Shown piece after piece: positions 53,121-61,258 of a stretch of 64,000 bases of DNA. The DNA is from Lachnospiraceae bacterium (GTDB lineage Bacteria > Bacillota > Clostridia > Lachnospirales > Lachnospiraceae), in assembly GCA_017936885.1 (NCBI GenBank), contig JAGBEO010000006.1, forward strand, positions 1 through 64,000, read 5' to 3'. Position numbers and translations under genes: made by a program. Numbering within the stretch: position 1 is the first letter of the stretch; every line of letters starts with the position of its first letter. The notes below the pieces were generated by a model. The model was not told the DNA's origin and did no database searches. It saw only the letters and a list, made by a program, of their open reading frames with translations.

Positions 53121-54254
53121 TTATGCAAGTTCCGGTGTCTCCCACAGATTCAGTTTCACCCCGATACCTTTTTCCAAAGCATTGCGGTACACAATCGTTC
53201 CCCATGCGATATCTTCAATCGGCATGCCGCCTACGGAATAGATTACTACCTCATCGGGATCTCTATGTACAGGTATTTTACCCATAATCACGTCGCCTAA
53301 ATCATCGATCTGCTCTGCTTTCATTTTTCCTTCGGCGATTAGATCCATCACGCGAACCGCCGGAATCGGCACGATATTATAAGCATCAGGTTTCATTTCC
53401 TCTTCCCATGCTTCGTAGAGCTTGATGTTATCAGTTACAGTTCTGGCACGGTTAATAATAAAATCATCATCAAAACGAAGCGCTGCCGTAGACTCAATAA
53501 TTGCACCGGGCTTAATCCACTCTTCCGCAATATACGGATACAGCGCCGGATCTCCCGTAGGAGAAGAGGTAGACACGGACACGATATCACTGTCCCGCAC
53601 TGCTTCTTCGATCGTATCCACTGCATAGACTTCCACATTCGGATATTCTGTATGCACATGCTCGATAAAAGCATCCAAAGACGCTTTGCCGCGCCCTTTT
53701 ACTTTGACTGTCCTGAGACTGGGTCTGACTGCCATGGCTGCTGCCAACGCGGTCTTAGACATAACGCCGGGACCGACGATACCGATGGTGGTTGCATCCT
53801 CTTTTGCAAAATATTTAAACCCGACACCCGGCACCGCTCCGGTTCTGTATGCGGATAAGATATTGGCAGACATAAAGGCAAGCGGTGCGCCAGTGTCTTT
53901 ATCATTTAAGATCAATGTCAAAATGGAACGTGGCAGCCCTTTTTCCTTATTTGCCACATTCGATCCATACCATTTCATACCTGCCATATCAAAAGGTGCA
54001 CCCAGGTATGCAGGCATCGCCATATATCGGCGGTCGGGTCCGTCTATCGGCATTTCCGGGAAAGGGGATTTCTCAGGAAACATAACCATACACCCATGGG
54101 AATTGCCGTTGGCTCCGCCCATTCGGTAGTCGCCTATTTTCAAGAGCTTGAACATTTCCTCCATTGCATCCACACAGCCTGCCATGTCTTTTACGCCGGC
54201 TTTAATCATATCCTGTTCACTTAAATATAAAAAATCAATTCTTGGGTAAGCCAT
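53121..54254 (-). CDS. Ornithine cyclodeaminase / mu-crystallin family protein
   Basis: A 377-residue NAD(P)-binding enzyme. A substrate-site Lys lies in DMAGMKWYGSN (K94) and the dinucleotide motif is ATTIGIVGPGVMSKTAL, followed by RTVKVKGRGKASL. The family includes ornithine cyclodeaminase, alanine dehydrogenase and ketimine/pyrroline-carboxylate reductases, all handling an imine. It is about 50 residues longer than typical members. AGGAGG is 8 nt before ATG 54254. It lies between an APC permease and an LDH-like gene, within a cluster of amine-oxidase subunits, so an imino-acid step is likely. Confidence 0.85.
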   Translation of the reverse strand: MAYPRIDFLYLSEQDMIKAGVKDMAGCVDAMEEMFKLLKIGDYRMGGANGNSHGCMVMFPEKSPFPEMPIDGPDRRYMAMPAYLGAPFDMAGMKWYGSNVANKEKGLPRSILTLILNDKDTGAPLAFMSANILSAYRTGAVPGVGFKYFAKEDATTIGIVGPGVMSKTALAAAMAVRPSLRTVKVKGRGKASLDAFIEHVHTEYPNVEVYAVDTIEEAVRDSDIVSVSTSSPTGDPALYPYIAEEWIKPGAIIESTAALRFDDDFIINRARTVTDNIKLYEAWEEEMKPDAYNIVPIPAVRVMDLIAEGKMKAEQIDDLGDVIMGKIPVHRDPDEVVIYSVGGMPIEDIAWGTIVYRNALEKGIGVKLNLWETPELA

Positions 54255-54419
54255 TCTGGTTTCCTCCTCTTTTTCTGCTTTTACAGATTTCTGCATTTTT
54301 TACTATTCTTATATTTTTATTGATTTTGCTTTCATGATTTCTATCTTTTATTCTTTCAAAATTATAACTTTATAACATTTGTCATGGCAGCTATCTCATG
54401 CTGCTTCCCTTTTCCCTTT

Positions 54420-55808
54420 TCATTTTCTTCTGCGGACTATCATATACAAATCATTTTCCATCGCCATGACGTCTTTCATCGGCACAGCCTTGAACATCGG
54501 CGTTTTCATGACCTTCTTGATCCAGATTGCGGCATAGATGCCAAGCAGCAGAAAGATTCCGATACAGATTTCATATATCAACAACCTTGTATTAGGATTA
54601 CCGTCTATATTGATAATCATAAAAGCGTTCCCCGCAATTCCTAAGATGGGAATAACCGGTCCAAACGGAACCTTGAAGGTTCTCGGCGCTTTTGCCAGCT
54701 TCTTTCTTAAGATCAGCACGTTGATATTCGAAATAATATACGCCACCATCCAGAAGACACAGCCGATCAAAATGAGAAATGACAACTGGTCGCTGGTGGA
54801 CAATCCGGTGGCATTGATGATAATCATGATACCGCCGATCAACAGGATTCCTACATAAGGTGCACCTTTTTTATTTCTCTTTTCAAAAGCCGCAGGCAGC
54901 AGGTTGATCTTCGCCATACCGGCACAAATATAAGGCAAAGAACTAATTACCGAATTCACGGTGCTGACCACCGCAAAGATAGATACGAGAATCATCCAGA
55001 TACTTCCTGCCGTTCCCAATAAGGAATTTCCGTAAAAGATATGCGGGGACGTGTTAACCGCAAGCTCACCCCAGTCTGTATAATTGTGCATACCGAAGAT
55101 GACTAAAACTTCCATGCCGCAAACAATGAGAAGACTTAACACCATGCCAAGGGGTACATTTCTTCTCTCATTCTTCACGCTCTTGGAAATGGGAATAACA
55201 AACTCGCATCCAAGAAACAGGAAGAATGCCAAACCTACTAAAGAAAATACATCCGAGGGTGCCGATGACAATACATATGGCTGGTCAATTTTTTCCCCCG
55301 TACCGATTCCGAAAATTCCCATGATGCCCAAAATAACAAGTGACAAAATCAATCCGTAAGCCACTAAATTCTGAATCTTGGCAAACATATCAATACCGTT
55401 TAAATTGGCAACAATCAGTATCACTAACAGGATGATACAGAATACACTGGAGGGAATATTCGTATGAAATACGGCATTGATGGAATTACCGAACATCGCA
55501 CATTCCACTGAACCGCAGATCGTATTACACACCAGATATCCGCCTACCATAGAGACAATCGTTGCAAAAGGTCCCATACAGGCTAATGTATACTGTGCCA
55601 GTCCTCCTGTCAGATTCGGCATCAGCGCATTTAACTCCGCCATAGATAATGCCGTACAGATATTGATTGCACAGGCAATCAGCATCGCATAGATAAAAGG
55701 TGTTCCAATCGCCCCGGCGCCCTGCCCCAGAGACATCAGGCAGCTAGTCGCCACAATCAGCCCCACGCCTGTAGCTATGACACTGGGTAAACCTAATTTC
55801 TTTTCCAT
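54420..55808 (-). CDS. APC family amino acid/polyamine permease
   Basis: A 462-residue transporter with about twelve membrane helices. The first helix holds the unwound motif LPSVIATGVGLIVATSCLMSLGQGAG, typical of the APC superfamily, and EFVIPISKSVKNERRNVPLGM marks the conserved loop after helix 6. GGAGGA 8 nt before ATG 55808 decides the start over an ATG five codons upstream. It lies 37 nt after the P-II gene. It probably imports the amino acid, amine or imino acid that the neighbouring enzymes use. Confidence 0.92.
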   Translation of the reverse strand: MEKKLGLPSVIATGVGLIVATSCLMSLGQGAGAIGTPFIYAMLIACAINICTALSMAELNALMPNLTGGLAQYTLACMGPFATIVSMVGGYLVCNTICGSVECAMFGNSINAVFHTNIPSSVFCIILLVILIVANLNGIDMFAKIQNLVAYGLILSLVILGIMGIFGIGTGEKIDQPYVLSSAPSDVFSLVGLAFFLFLGCEFVIPISKSVKNERRNVPLGMVLSLLIVCGMEVLVIFGMHNYTDWGELAVNTSPHIFYGNSLLGTAGSIWMILVSIFAVVSTVNSVISSLPYICAGMAKINLLPAAFEKRNKKGAPYVGILLIGGIMIIINATGLSTSDQLSFLILIGCVFWMVAYIISNINVLILRKKLAKAPRTFKVPFGPVIPILGIAGNAFMIINIDGNPNTRLLIYEICIGIFLLLGIYAAIWIKKVMKTPMFKAVPMKDVMAMENDLYMIVRRRK

Positions 55809-55845
55809 AAGCAGCTCCTCCATACCTTAAAATACCGTTCTCGCA

Positions 55846-56193
55846 TTATGCTAAAGCATCCATTCCTTCTTCTCCGGTTCTGACGCGGATTACCTGCGTA
55901 ATCGGCGATACGAAAATCTTACCGTCTCCGATATGACCCGTGTATAATTCCTTTTTGATCAATTCAATAATCTTGTCTACAATTTCACTTTCTACAATAA
56001 TGGTGATCATCTGCTTCGGCAGCAGCTCCATCTCCGCATGCAATTCTGTCTCATACTCATATGTACCCTTCTGTACACCACAGCCGATCACCTGCGTTAC
56101 TGTCATACCGCTGACACCCGCTTTGCTTAAAGCTGCTTTTAAGGCCGTCAGTTTATTCATAGATGTGATAATTTCAATTCTTGCAAATTCCAT
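55846..56193 (-). CDS. P-II family nitrogen regulator
   Basis: A 115-residue GlnB/GlnK-like protein. The opening MEFARIEIITSMNKLTALKAAL, the T-loop region GCGVQKGTYEYETELHAEM and the ATP/2-oxoglutarate motif TGHIGDGKIFVSPI are clear. The T-loop differs from enteric GlnB, so control by uridylylation is unlikely. AGGAGA lies 8 nt before ATG 56193; the frame upstream is open but unsupported. It heads the permease-enzyme operon and could gate the permease directly, as GlnK does with AmtB; that is an inference. Confidence 0.9.
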   Translation of the reverse strand: MEFARIEIITSMNKLTALKAALSKAGVSGMTVTQVIGCGVQKGTYEYETELHAEMELLPKQMITIIVESEIVDKIIELIKKELYTGHIGDGKIFVSPITQVIRVRTGEEGMDALA

Positions 56194-56280
56194 AATATTT
56201 TCTCCTCTCTCTGCATCAGCAGGCGTTAGCCAAACTCTCCGCAACGCCGCTTTTATTTTGTGCCTGCATAAATTACCGCA

Positions 56281-56316
56281 AAAGAAAAACGCCTGCGCAG
56301 CTTCTGCTGCCAGACG
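56281..56316 (-). terminator. Strong terminator upstream of the P-II gene
   Basis: In minus-strand RNA an 11-bp stem with one bulge (56306-56316 with 56290-56301, tetraloop AGAA) is followed by UUUUUCUUU. It lies about 160 nt after the AraC-type gene and about 90 nt before the P-II gene. It either ends the upstream operon or acts as an attenuator in the P-II leader. Confidence 0.85.
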
Positions 56317-56477
56317 TCTTTGTCCTTTGCTATGTCTTTTGATTTATATAACACTTTACGCCCTGCACCGGGATAAAAATTGTATAAATCAGAACCAAAG
56401 TAGAAACATCCCTTGGAAGAATGACTTCTCAAAGTCATTCTTCCGGGAATGATTTAGTTATACTTAGGCTGTGTTTT
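56317..56477 (-). promoter_or_regulatory. Structured leader/spacer between AraC and P-II genes
   Basis: Read on the minus strand this stretch holds successive hairpins: a 12-bp repeat with one mismatch overlapping the AraC stop (56458-56494), a perfect 13-bp hairpin with a 4-nt loop (56415-56444), and a nested stem GATTTATA/TATAAATC enclosing CCC-GGTGCA-GGG (about 56341-56390). A conserved-looking GCAAAGGACAAAGACG then enters the terminator at 56281-56316. The combination resembles a riboswitch expression platform, but no known class was recognised. Confidence 0.5.
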
Positions 56478-57323
56478 CTACTGCCTTAGTATAACTTCAT
56501 TCCCTTTTACCCTGTCTACATATTCTTCTCTCTGTCTATAATCCAGATATTTCTTAGGAGTCATCCCGGCGTACTTCTTAAAATCCCTGATAAACTGTGC
56601 CTGATCATAATAACCAAGCGCCACCGCCGCATCGGTCATTTTATCCGGCGCACCATAATTTAAGAATTCTAACGCCCATTGGAACTGTATAATCTTACAA
56701 AAGGTCTTAGGTGAAAATCCCATTTCCTCAATGAACACCTTATTGATATACCGTTCGCTGTAGCCTGTCTGCTCCTGCAATTCCGATATTTTGATTTTAC
56801 CGTCCGTCTGATATACCAGACGCTTTACCTCCAAGACAAGCTCCTGCTTCCCGTAGGGTTTGTCTTGTTTATGAACCGCCTTCGTATACTGCTGCAGGAA
56901 AATACGGATTCTTTGAAAAAAATCATATTCCTGTTCTAACAGATCATACATATGCGGATCTTCTAATAACTCCGCCAAAGGTAATCTTTGGTTCACCAAA
57001 TCCTTCTGCTGCACATTTAAACCGGCAGGCTGATAACCGGGCATGAAACGGACTCCAAACACATCGCTGGCGCTCTCCCATAGGTGTTTCTCAAACTTAA
57101 GCACACTTCCACACACAAAGCTGCCTATTCTGCCGTCCGGTTTATATTCAAACAGCATATCAATACAGCCATCGGGAACAACCCCTATCTCTTTTCTGTC
57201 ATGTATTGCGAAATGATAAAAATGAGATATGCCCTGCTGTAAGAAAATTTCCTGATAAAAGCAATCCGTTTCTAATACAAAATAAGGTTGTGTCGGTTTC
57301 AGCTTATCTTTTTTCCAAATCAT
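56478..57323 (-). CDS. AraC family transcriptional regulator
   Basis: A 281-residue regulator. The N-terminal half is a DUF6597-like sensing domain (about 1-120, KEIGVVPDGCIDMLFEY, FGVRFMPGY). The C-terminal AraC domain (about 180-270) has ISELQEQTGYSERYINKVFIEEMGFSPKTF and ALGYYDQAQFIRDFKKYAGMTPKKYL (each partly quoted). It lies inside the amine/imino-acid cluster on the same strand, 49 nt after the DAAO-like gene, and is the obvious candidate to control it. Confidence 0.93.
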   Translation of the reverse strand: MIWKKDKLKPTQPYFVLETDCFYQEIFLQQGISHFYHFAIHDRKEIGVVPDGCIDMLFEYKPDGRIGSFVCGSVLKFEKHLWESASDVFGVRFMPGYQPAGLNVQQKDLVNQRLPLAELLEDPHMYDLLEQEYDFFQRIRIFLQQYTKAVHKQDKPYGKQELVLEVKRLVYQTDGKIKISELQEQTGYSERYINKVFIEEMGFSPKTFCKIIQFQWALEFLNYGAPDKMTDAAVALGYYDQAQFIRDFKKYAGMTPKKYLDYRQREEYVDRVKGNEVILRQ

Positions 57324-57372
57324 AGACGATTCCGTTTATGCGTTCCTTCACTATAATGTATCTTTATTTCTT

Positions 57373-58500
57373 TTATATCTTAGCCTTAAACCTGTCATAA
57401 CGCAAGTCCGTTAAATCCACGTGAGTAGTACCGTCTACGATCAATTCCGCTAACTGACTGGCAGCACTGGGCGCAATACCGAAACCGTGTCCCGTAAATC
57501 CACAGGCAAGCACCAAACCGGGCACTTCTTCCACATTTCCAAGCACCGGAACACCGTCCACTACCTTATCCATCCAGCCCGCCCAGGTACGCACGATCTT
57601 GGCATCCGACAGAATCGGGAAGTATTTCATGATACCGCGACAGATACAGGGTGCCGTCAGGGAATTGGTTACCGGAGTTCCGTTATCCTTCGTAAATCCT
57701 TCCAACCCGGAGGAACCACCGAAGACAAAGGAGCCGTGTTTCGTCTGATGTCCGTAGAAATCCGCTTCCGCCGTTCCTAACATCTGATCAAACATATGAG
57801 GTTCCGCCTCTGTCACCAACGCTTCCAGCATGGCAGCCTGCATCGGAATATCAATCCCTACGGTTGCGGCAATTTGCCTGCTGTCCAGTCCTGCCGCCAG
57901 AACGACCGTTTCTCCTTCATACACATTATTTTCTGTAATGACCTGACGGAGTTTACCTTTGATCTTTCTTAATTCTTTTACCTTTTCCCCGGTAATAAAA
58001 TGAACTCCTAATCTGCGCGCCATTTTATAATATCCGAGTGTAGTGGTAAGGGGATTCGCATGTCCGTCAGTAGGGCACCAGCTTGCGCCGATCACTTCCT
58101 CCGATAAATAAGGATTGATTGCCCTGACCTCATCACTGTCAATCATCCGTACATCTAATCCAACTGCCACGGCACGATCCGTCAATCCCTGTAAAATCTG
58201 TAAATGCTTCTCCGTCTTACCCAGACGAAGGTTTCCGTCCTGATGATATTCACAATCCACTTCCAGCTCTTCGGAAAGAGTCGGCCAGTAATGATTAATA
58301 CCATACATTACAAGCGGTAATTCTCTGGGATCACGTCCTGATTGGCGTACACCGCCGCCGTTTCTGGAAGAACCGCCGTTTCCGATATGATCGCTTCCCT
58401 CTAATACAATGACGGAAGTTCCTTTTTTCGCCAGATAATAAGCAGTAGCACAACCGATGATACCGCCGCCAATGATTACAACCTCTGCACAGTTACTCAT
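57373..58500 (-). CDS. FAD-dependent amine oxidoreductase, DAAO fold (HcnC/PDH-beta-like)
   Basis: A 375-residue flavoprotein. The dinucleotide motif is VVIIGGGIIGCATAYYLAKKG, then GSSRNGGGVRQSGRD and a C-terminal GLVLACGFTGHGFGIAPSAA. It resembles the catalytic subunit of sarcosine oxidase, opine oxidase, HCN synthase (HcnC) and dye-linked L-proline dehydrogenase, all of which oxidise a secondary or alpha-amino group. AAAAGG about 8 nt before ATG 58500 favours this start. The BFD-like, FAD/ferredoxin and [2Fe-2S] subunits encoded just upstream would take the electrons. The substrate is not determined. Confidence 0.88.
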   Translation of the reverse strand: MSNCAEVVIIGGGIIGCATAYYLAKKGTSVIVLEGSDHIGNGGSSRNGGGVRQSGRDPRELPLVMYGINHYWPTLSEELEVDCEYHQDGNLRLGKTEKHLQILQGLTDRAVAVGLDVRMIDSDEVRAINPYLSEEVIGASWCPTDGHANPLTTTLGYYKMARRLGVHFITGEKVKELRKIKGKLRQVITENNVYEGETVVLAAGLDSRQIAATVGIDIPMQAAMLEALVTEAEPHMFDQMLGTAEADFYGHQTKHGSFVFGGSSGLEGFTKDNGTPVTNSLTAPCICRGIMKYFPILSDAKIVRTWAGWMDKVVDGVPVLGNVEEVPGLVLACGFTGHGFGIAPSAASQLAELIVDGTTHVDLTDLRYDRFKAKI

Positions 58501-58541
58501 ATTGTTACCTTTTCCTTTCCCGATTCTTAAACAAAGCAATT

Positions 58542-58862
58542 CTATTTTGCCTCGTTCGCAAAAATATGCATCTCAATCGGACGCATAGGCACTCTGGATG
58601 TGGCAGGCTCTAACTCCGCCGGAGAGATGCCCAGCTCTCTTGCCACAATTCCTTTTACCAGCTTAGCGCAAGTCTGTCCCTGACAAAGCCCCATACCGGT
58701 TCTTAAATACCTGCGGATCTCTGTCATGGTAAACATACCGTCATGCACCGCTTTTCTAATTTCTCCTTTGGTAATCTCTTCACACCTGCAGATGATCATA
58801 TCATCATCCGGCGCCGGAACAAATGCACCGATATCCCTTGATCTGTCATTTACCTGATTCAT
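58542..58862 (-). CDS. BFD-like [2Fe-2S] subunit
   Basis: A 106-residue protein with MIICRCEEITKGEIRKAV and GMGLCQGQTCAKLVKGIV, giving the C-x-C...C-x4-C pattern of bacterioferritin-associated ferredoxin-like domains. In HcnB and opine-oxidase large subunits this domain is fused; in archaeal proline dehydrogenases it can be separate, as here. It lies between the two flavoprotein genes and probably bridges electrons between them. Confidence 0.88.
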   Translation of the reverse strand: MNQVNDRSRDIGAFVPAPDDDMIICRCEEITKGEIRKAVHDGMFTMTEIRRYLRTGMGLCQGQTCAKLVKGIVARELGISPAELEPATSRVPMRPIEMHIFANEAK

Positions 58863-58989
58863 ACCTGTTCACACCTTTCTCTATAAAATAGTGACTCTTG
58901 TTTTTCTCTTAACTTTTTATAAACATCCAATCTTTTTATTTTTATCAAAGTGGCTATAGTTGCCTTACACACAGTGTTAAAACAAACAA

Positions 58990-60567
58990 TTATGCTTCCT
59001 TATAAAATCTCGCCTTCATCGCATATTCTGTCGGAACCTTCATGGTCAGCAGGTTGGTCTTATCAAAAGCGGGAATGCTCTTAACGCTTATTACCTCTGC
59101 ATCACACACTTTCTTTCCATCTCTGCCTAAGGCATTACCTTTCGCACCCACCTCGGGAAGTGGAAGAAACTCATAAGGAATCGTAATGCTCGCATATCCT
59201 TCCTCGTATGTCTCATCCACTAAGAAAATCGCCTGTCCGGAACAGGATGCCACACACATACCGCATCCCACGCACTCAGAACCTTCTTCCACTGCCGGAA
59301 GTGCCGTAATGTTGCTGCCGATGCGGATACAATGTTTCGGACATGCATCCTGGCAAGGGTTGCAGGGAATATTCTGAGTACATTCCATGACCGGATGGAT
59401 GCCTTTTGCATGAGTCACACCGGGGAATCTCTCAATCTCGTCATCTGCCACAAACCCGTGTTTTAACAAATTCTTGGATACCGGAATGCCTTCGTCGGTC
59501 GTCTCAATGTCTTTTCCTCTGTTTTTCGGTGCAAACATACCCTGTCTGAGTCCGTCTAAGGCTTTATCCAAATCCACCAGATTACTGTCTAATTCCTCTT
59601 TCTCCATATATCCCAGATATTCGGCTGCCACAATACCCGCCATTCTTCCTTCGATCATAGCGGAGCTTGCTTCCTCGATACCGGATACGTCTCCGGCTAC
59701 GAACACGCCCGGCAAAGAGGTTCTTCCATATTCATCACAGATCGGCACCTGACCGCCGCGCTTGGGATTATCCTCCATCTCACAGCCCGCCATTTTAAGA
59801 AGCTGGGACATGGGGGATAACCCTACAGCCAGGCAGATCGTATCCACATCGAAATGCTTCTCCGTGCCCGGAATAAACTGAAAATGACTGTCTACCTCCG
59901 CAATGGTAACTCCCGTTACACATTCTTCCCCCTCTGCTTTTACAATGGTATGGGACAGATAAAAGGGCACTCCGGTTCTTGCCACTTTAGCCGCATGAAC
60001 ACCGTAACCGCCTACCTTCGGCGCCGCATCTACCAATGCCACTACCTCACATCCGCATTGCAATAACTGGAAGCTGACTACCAGCCCCACATTGCCGGAG
60101 CCTAGCATCAACACTTTATTTCCCGGCTTGACACCGTGAAGATTCATCATGGTCTGCGCCGCACCCGCACCGATTACGCCGGGCAATGTCCAGCCGTCGA
60201 AAGTAACCATGTTTTCAGAAGCTCCGGTGGCAATGATAACGGCGTCTCCTTTATAGTGATGTACCGCTTCGCCGATACGCACCACTACTTCTTTATCCTG
60301 ATAAAGACCAATGACGGTGGCATTCAGAACAACCTCTACACCTGCCTCGTCTGCCTCTTTTAACAACTGCTCACCGATGACAAATCCTCTGATCTTCGCC
60401 TTATGTTCCTTGGAACCGAAAAATTTATGTATCTGCTTAAATAACTGTCCGCCCGGTTTCTCATTCTCGTCAAATACAACTACGTTCAATCCTCTCCTGG
60501 CTGCCTCTATCGCAGCGGAAAGACCGGAAGGACCTGCACCGACTATAATCAAATCATAACGTTTCAT
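58990..60567 (-). CDS. FAD/NAD(P)-binding oxidoreductase with ferredoxin insert (HcnB/PDH-alpha-like)
   Basis: A 525-residue protein. The FAD site is DLIIVGAGPSGLSAAIEAARRG at the N-terminus, and a second dinucleotide site is KVLMLGSGNVGLVVSF. After about residue 390 a ferredoxin-type segment carries CTQNIPCNPCQDACP and CVGCGMCVASC, enough cysteines for two [4Fe-4S] clusters. HcnB-like proteins have a BFD domain there instead; in this cluster the BFD domain is a separate gene. It probably passes electrons from the DAAO-like subunit to NAD(P), ferredoxin or quinone. Confidence 0.88.
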   Translation of the reverse strand: MKRYDLIIVGAGPSGLSAAIEAARRGLNVVVFDENEKPGGQLFKQIHKFFGSKEHKAKIRGFVIGEQLLKEADEAGVEVVLNATVIGLYQDKEVVVRIGEAVHHYKGDAVIIATGASENMVTFDGWTLPGVIGAGAAQTMMNLHGVKPGNKVLMLGSGNVGLVVSFQLLQCGCEVVALVDAAPKVGGYGVHAAKVARTGVPFYLSHTIVKAEGEECVTGVTIAEVDSHFQFIPGTEKHFDVDTICLAVGLSPMSQLLKMAGCEMEDNPKRGGQVPICDEYGRTSLPGVFVAGDVSGIEEASSAMIEGRMAGIVAAEYLGYMEKEELDSNLVDLDKALDGLRQGMFAPKNRGKDIETTDEGIPVSKNLLKHGFVADDEIERFPGVTHAKGIHPVMECTQNIPCNPCQDACPKHCIRIGSNITALPAVEEGSECVGCGMCVASCSGQAIFLVDETYEEGYASITIPYEFLPLPEVGAKGNALGRDGKKVCDAEVISVKSIPAFDKTNLLTMKVPTEYAMKARFYKEA

Positions 60568-60691
60568 GGATGTTTACTCCTCTCATACTTTCAATCAATA
60601 ACCATACCCTTTTCTCAACTTGTAACCTTTGACATATGTCATGTATATGACATTGCCAGCTTCATAAATTAACCCGGCATGATTTACAAAT

Positions 60692-61018
60692 CTACTGCTC
60701 TGCAAAAGGTTTATCGCTGACACCATACTGTGTCTGCACCTTCATACCTTCCTTCAGCGGCGTTACACACGTACGGATGTTGGGCTTGCCGTCCACTACC
60801 ATGACACAGTCCGTACATCTTCCGATGGCACAGAAAATACCGCGTGGCTTGTGTTCCTTCTTCGTATAGCGGTGAACCATCAATCCTGCTGCCTTGAGCG
60901 CTGCCGCGATCGGCTCGCCTTCATAGCCTTCCACCTGCGTATCATTATAAGTAAAAGTTACTTTCTTTCCTTTTTCCGGAACGCCCAGTATCGGATGTTC
61001 TGCAATCCTTGACTCCAT
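60692..61018 (-). CDS. [2Fe-2S] ferredoxin-type subunit (HcnA-like)
   Basis: A 108-residue plant-type [2Fe-2S] protein: KVTFTYNDTQVEGYEGEPIAAALKAAG is the HcnA/sarcosine-oxidase-alpha N-terminal pattern (quoted in part), and FCAIGRCTDCVMVVDGKPNIRTC supplies the C-x4-C-x2-C-x11-C ligands. AAAGGA lies 8 nt before ATG 61018; earlier ATGs at 61039 and 61027 have no proper site. It is the first gene of the oxidoreductase operon. Confidence 0.88.
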   Translation of the reverse strand: MESRIAEHPILGVPEKGKKVTFTYNDTQVEGYEGEPIAAALKAAGLMVHRYTKKEHKPRGIFCAIGRCTDCVMVVDGKPNIRTCVTPLKEGMKVQTQYGVSDKPFAEQ

Positions 61019-61076
61019 ATCCCTCATCCTTTCTTCCATATGCCATAGTAATTGTCTGGATCATTACTAAAACTAC

Positions 61077-61121
61077 AAAAAGGTATCTGCTTCGACTTCT
61101 TTGTCGATTCAGATACCTTTT
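61077..61121 (-). terminator. Terminator of the GH127 gene
   Basis: A 12-bp stem (61078-61089 with 61110-61121), extended by an inner TCGAC/GTCGA after two mismatches, is followed by UUUUU in minus-strand RNA. It lies about 140 nt past the GH127 stop and about 60 nt before the [2Fe-2S] gene, so it insulates the amine cluster from the glycosidase. Confidence 0.85.
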
Positions 61122-61258
61122 CGCTTTCTGTTGTTATTGCTATCTTATCACATATGAAAGTATTAAATTGTAAAAATCGGAACAGTCTGATATTTCGCCT
61201 GATATCCGTTCCTGTTCTTATACTATTCACACAAAATATGAATCAAGGAGAACCATAT

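Noticed and set aside
56317-56345. GCAAAGGACAAAGACG as a glycine riboswitch core
   Set aside because: It shares AAAGGACA with the glycine aptamer, but the other conserved helices and the tandem aptamer are missing.
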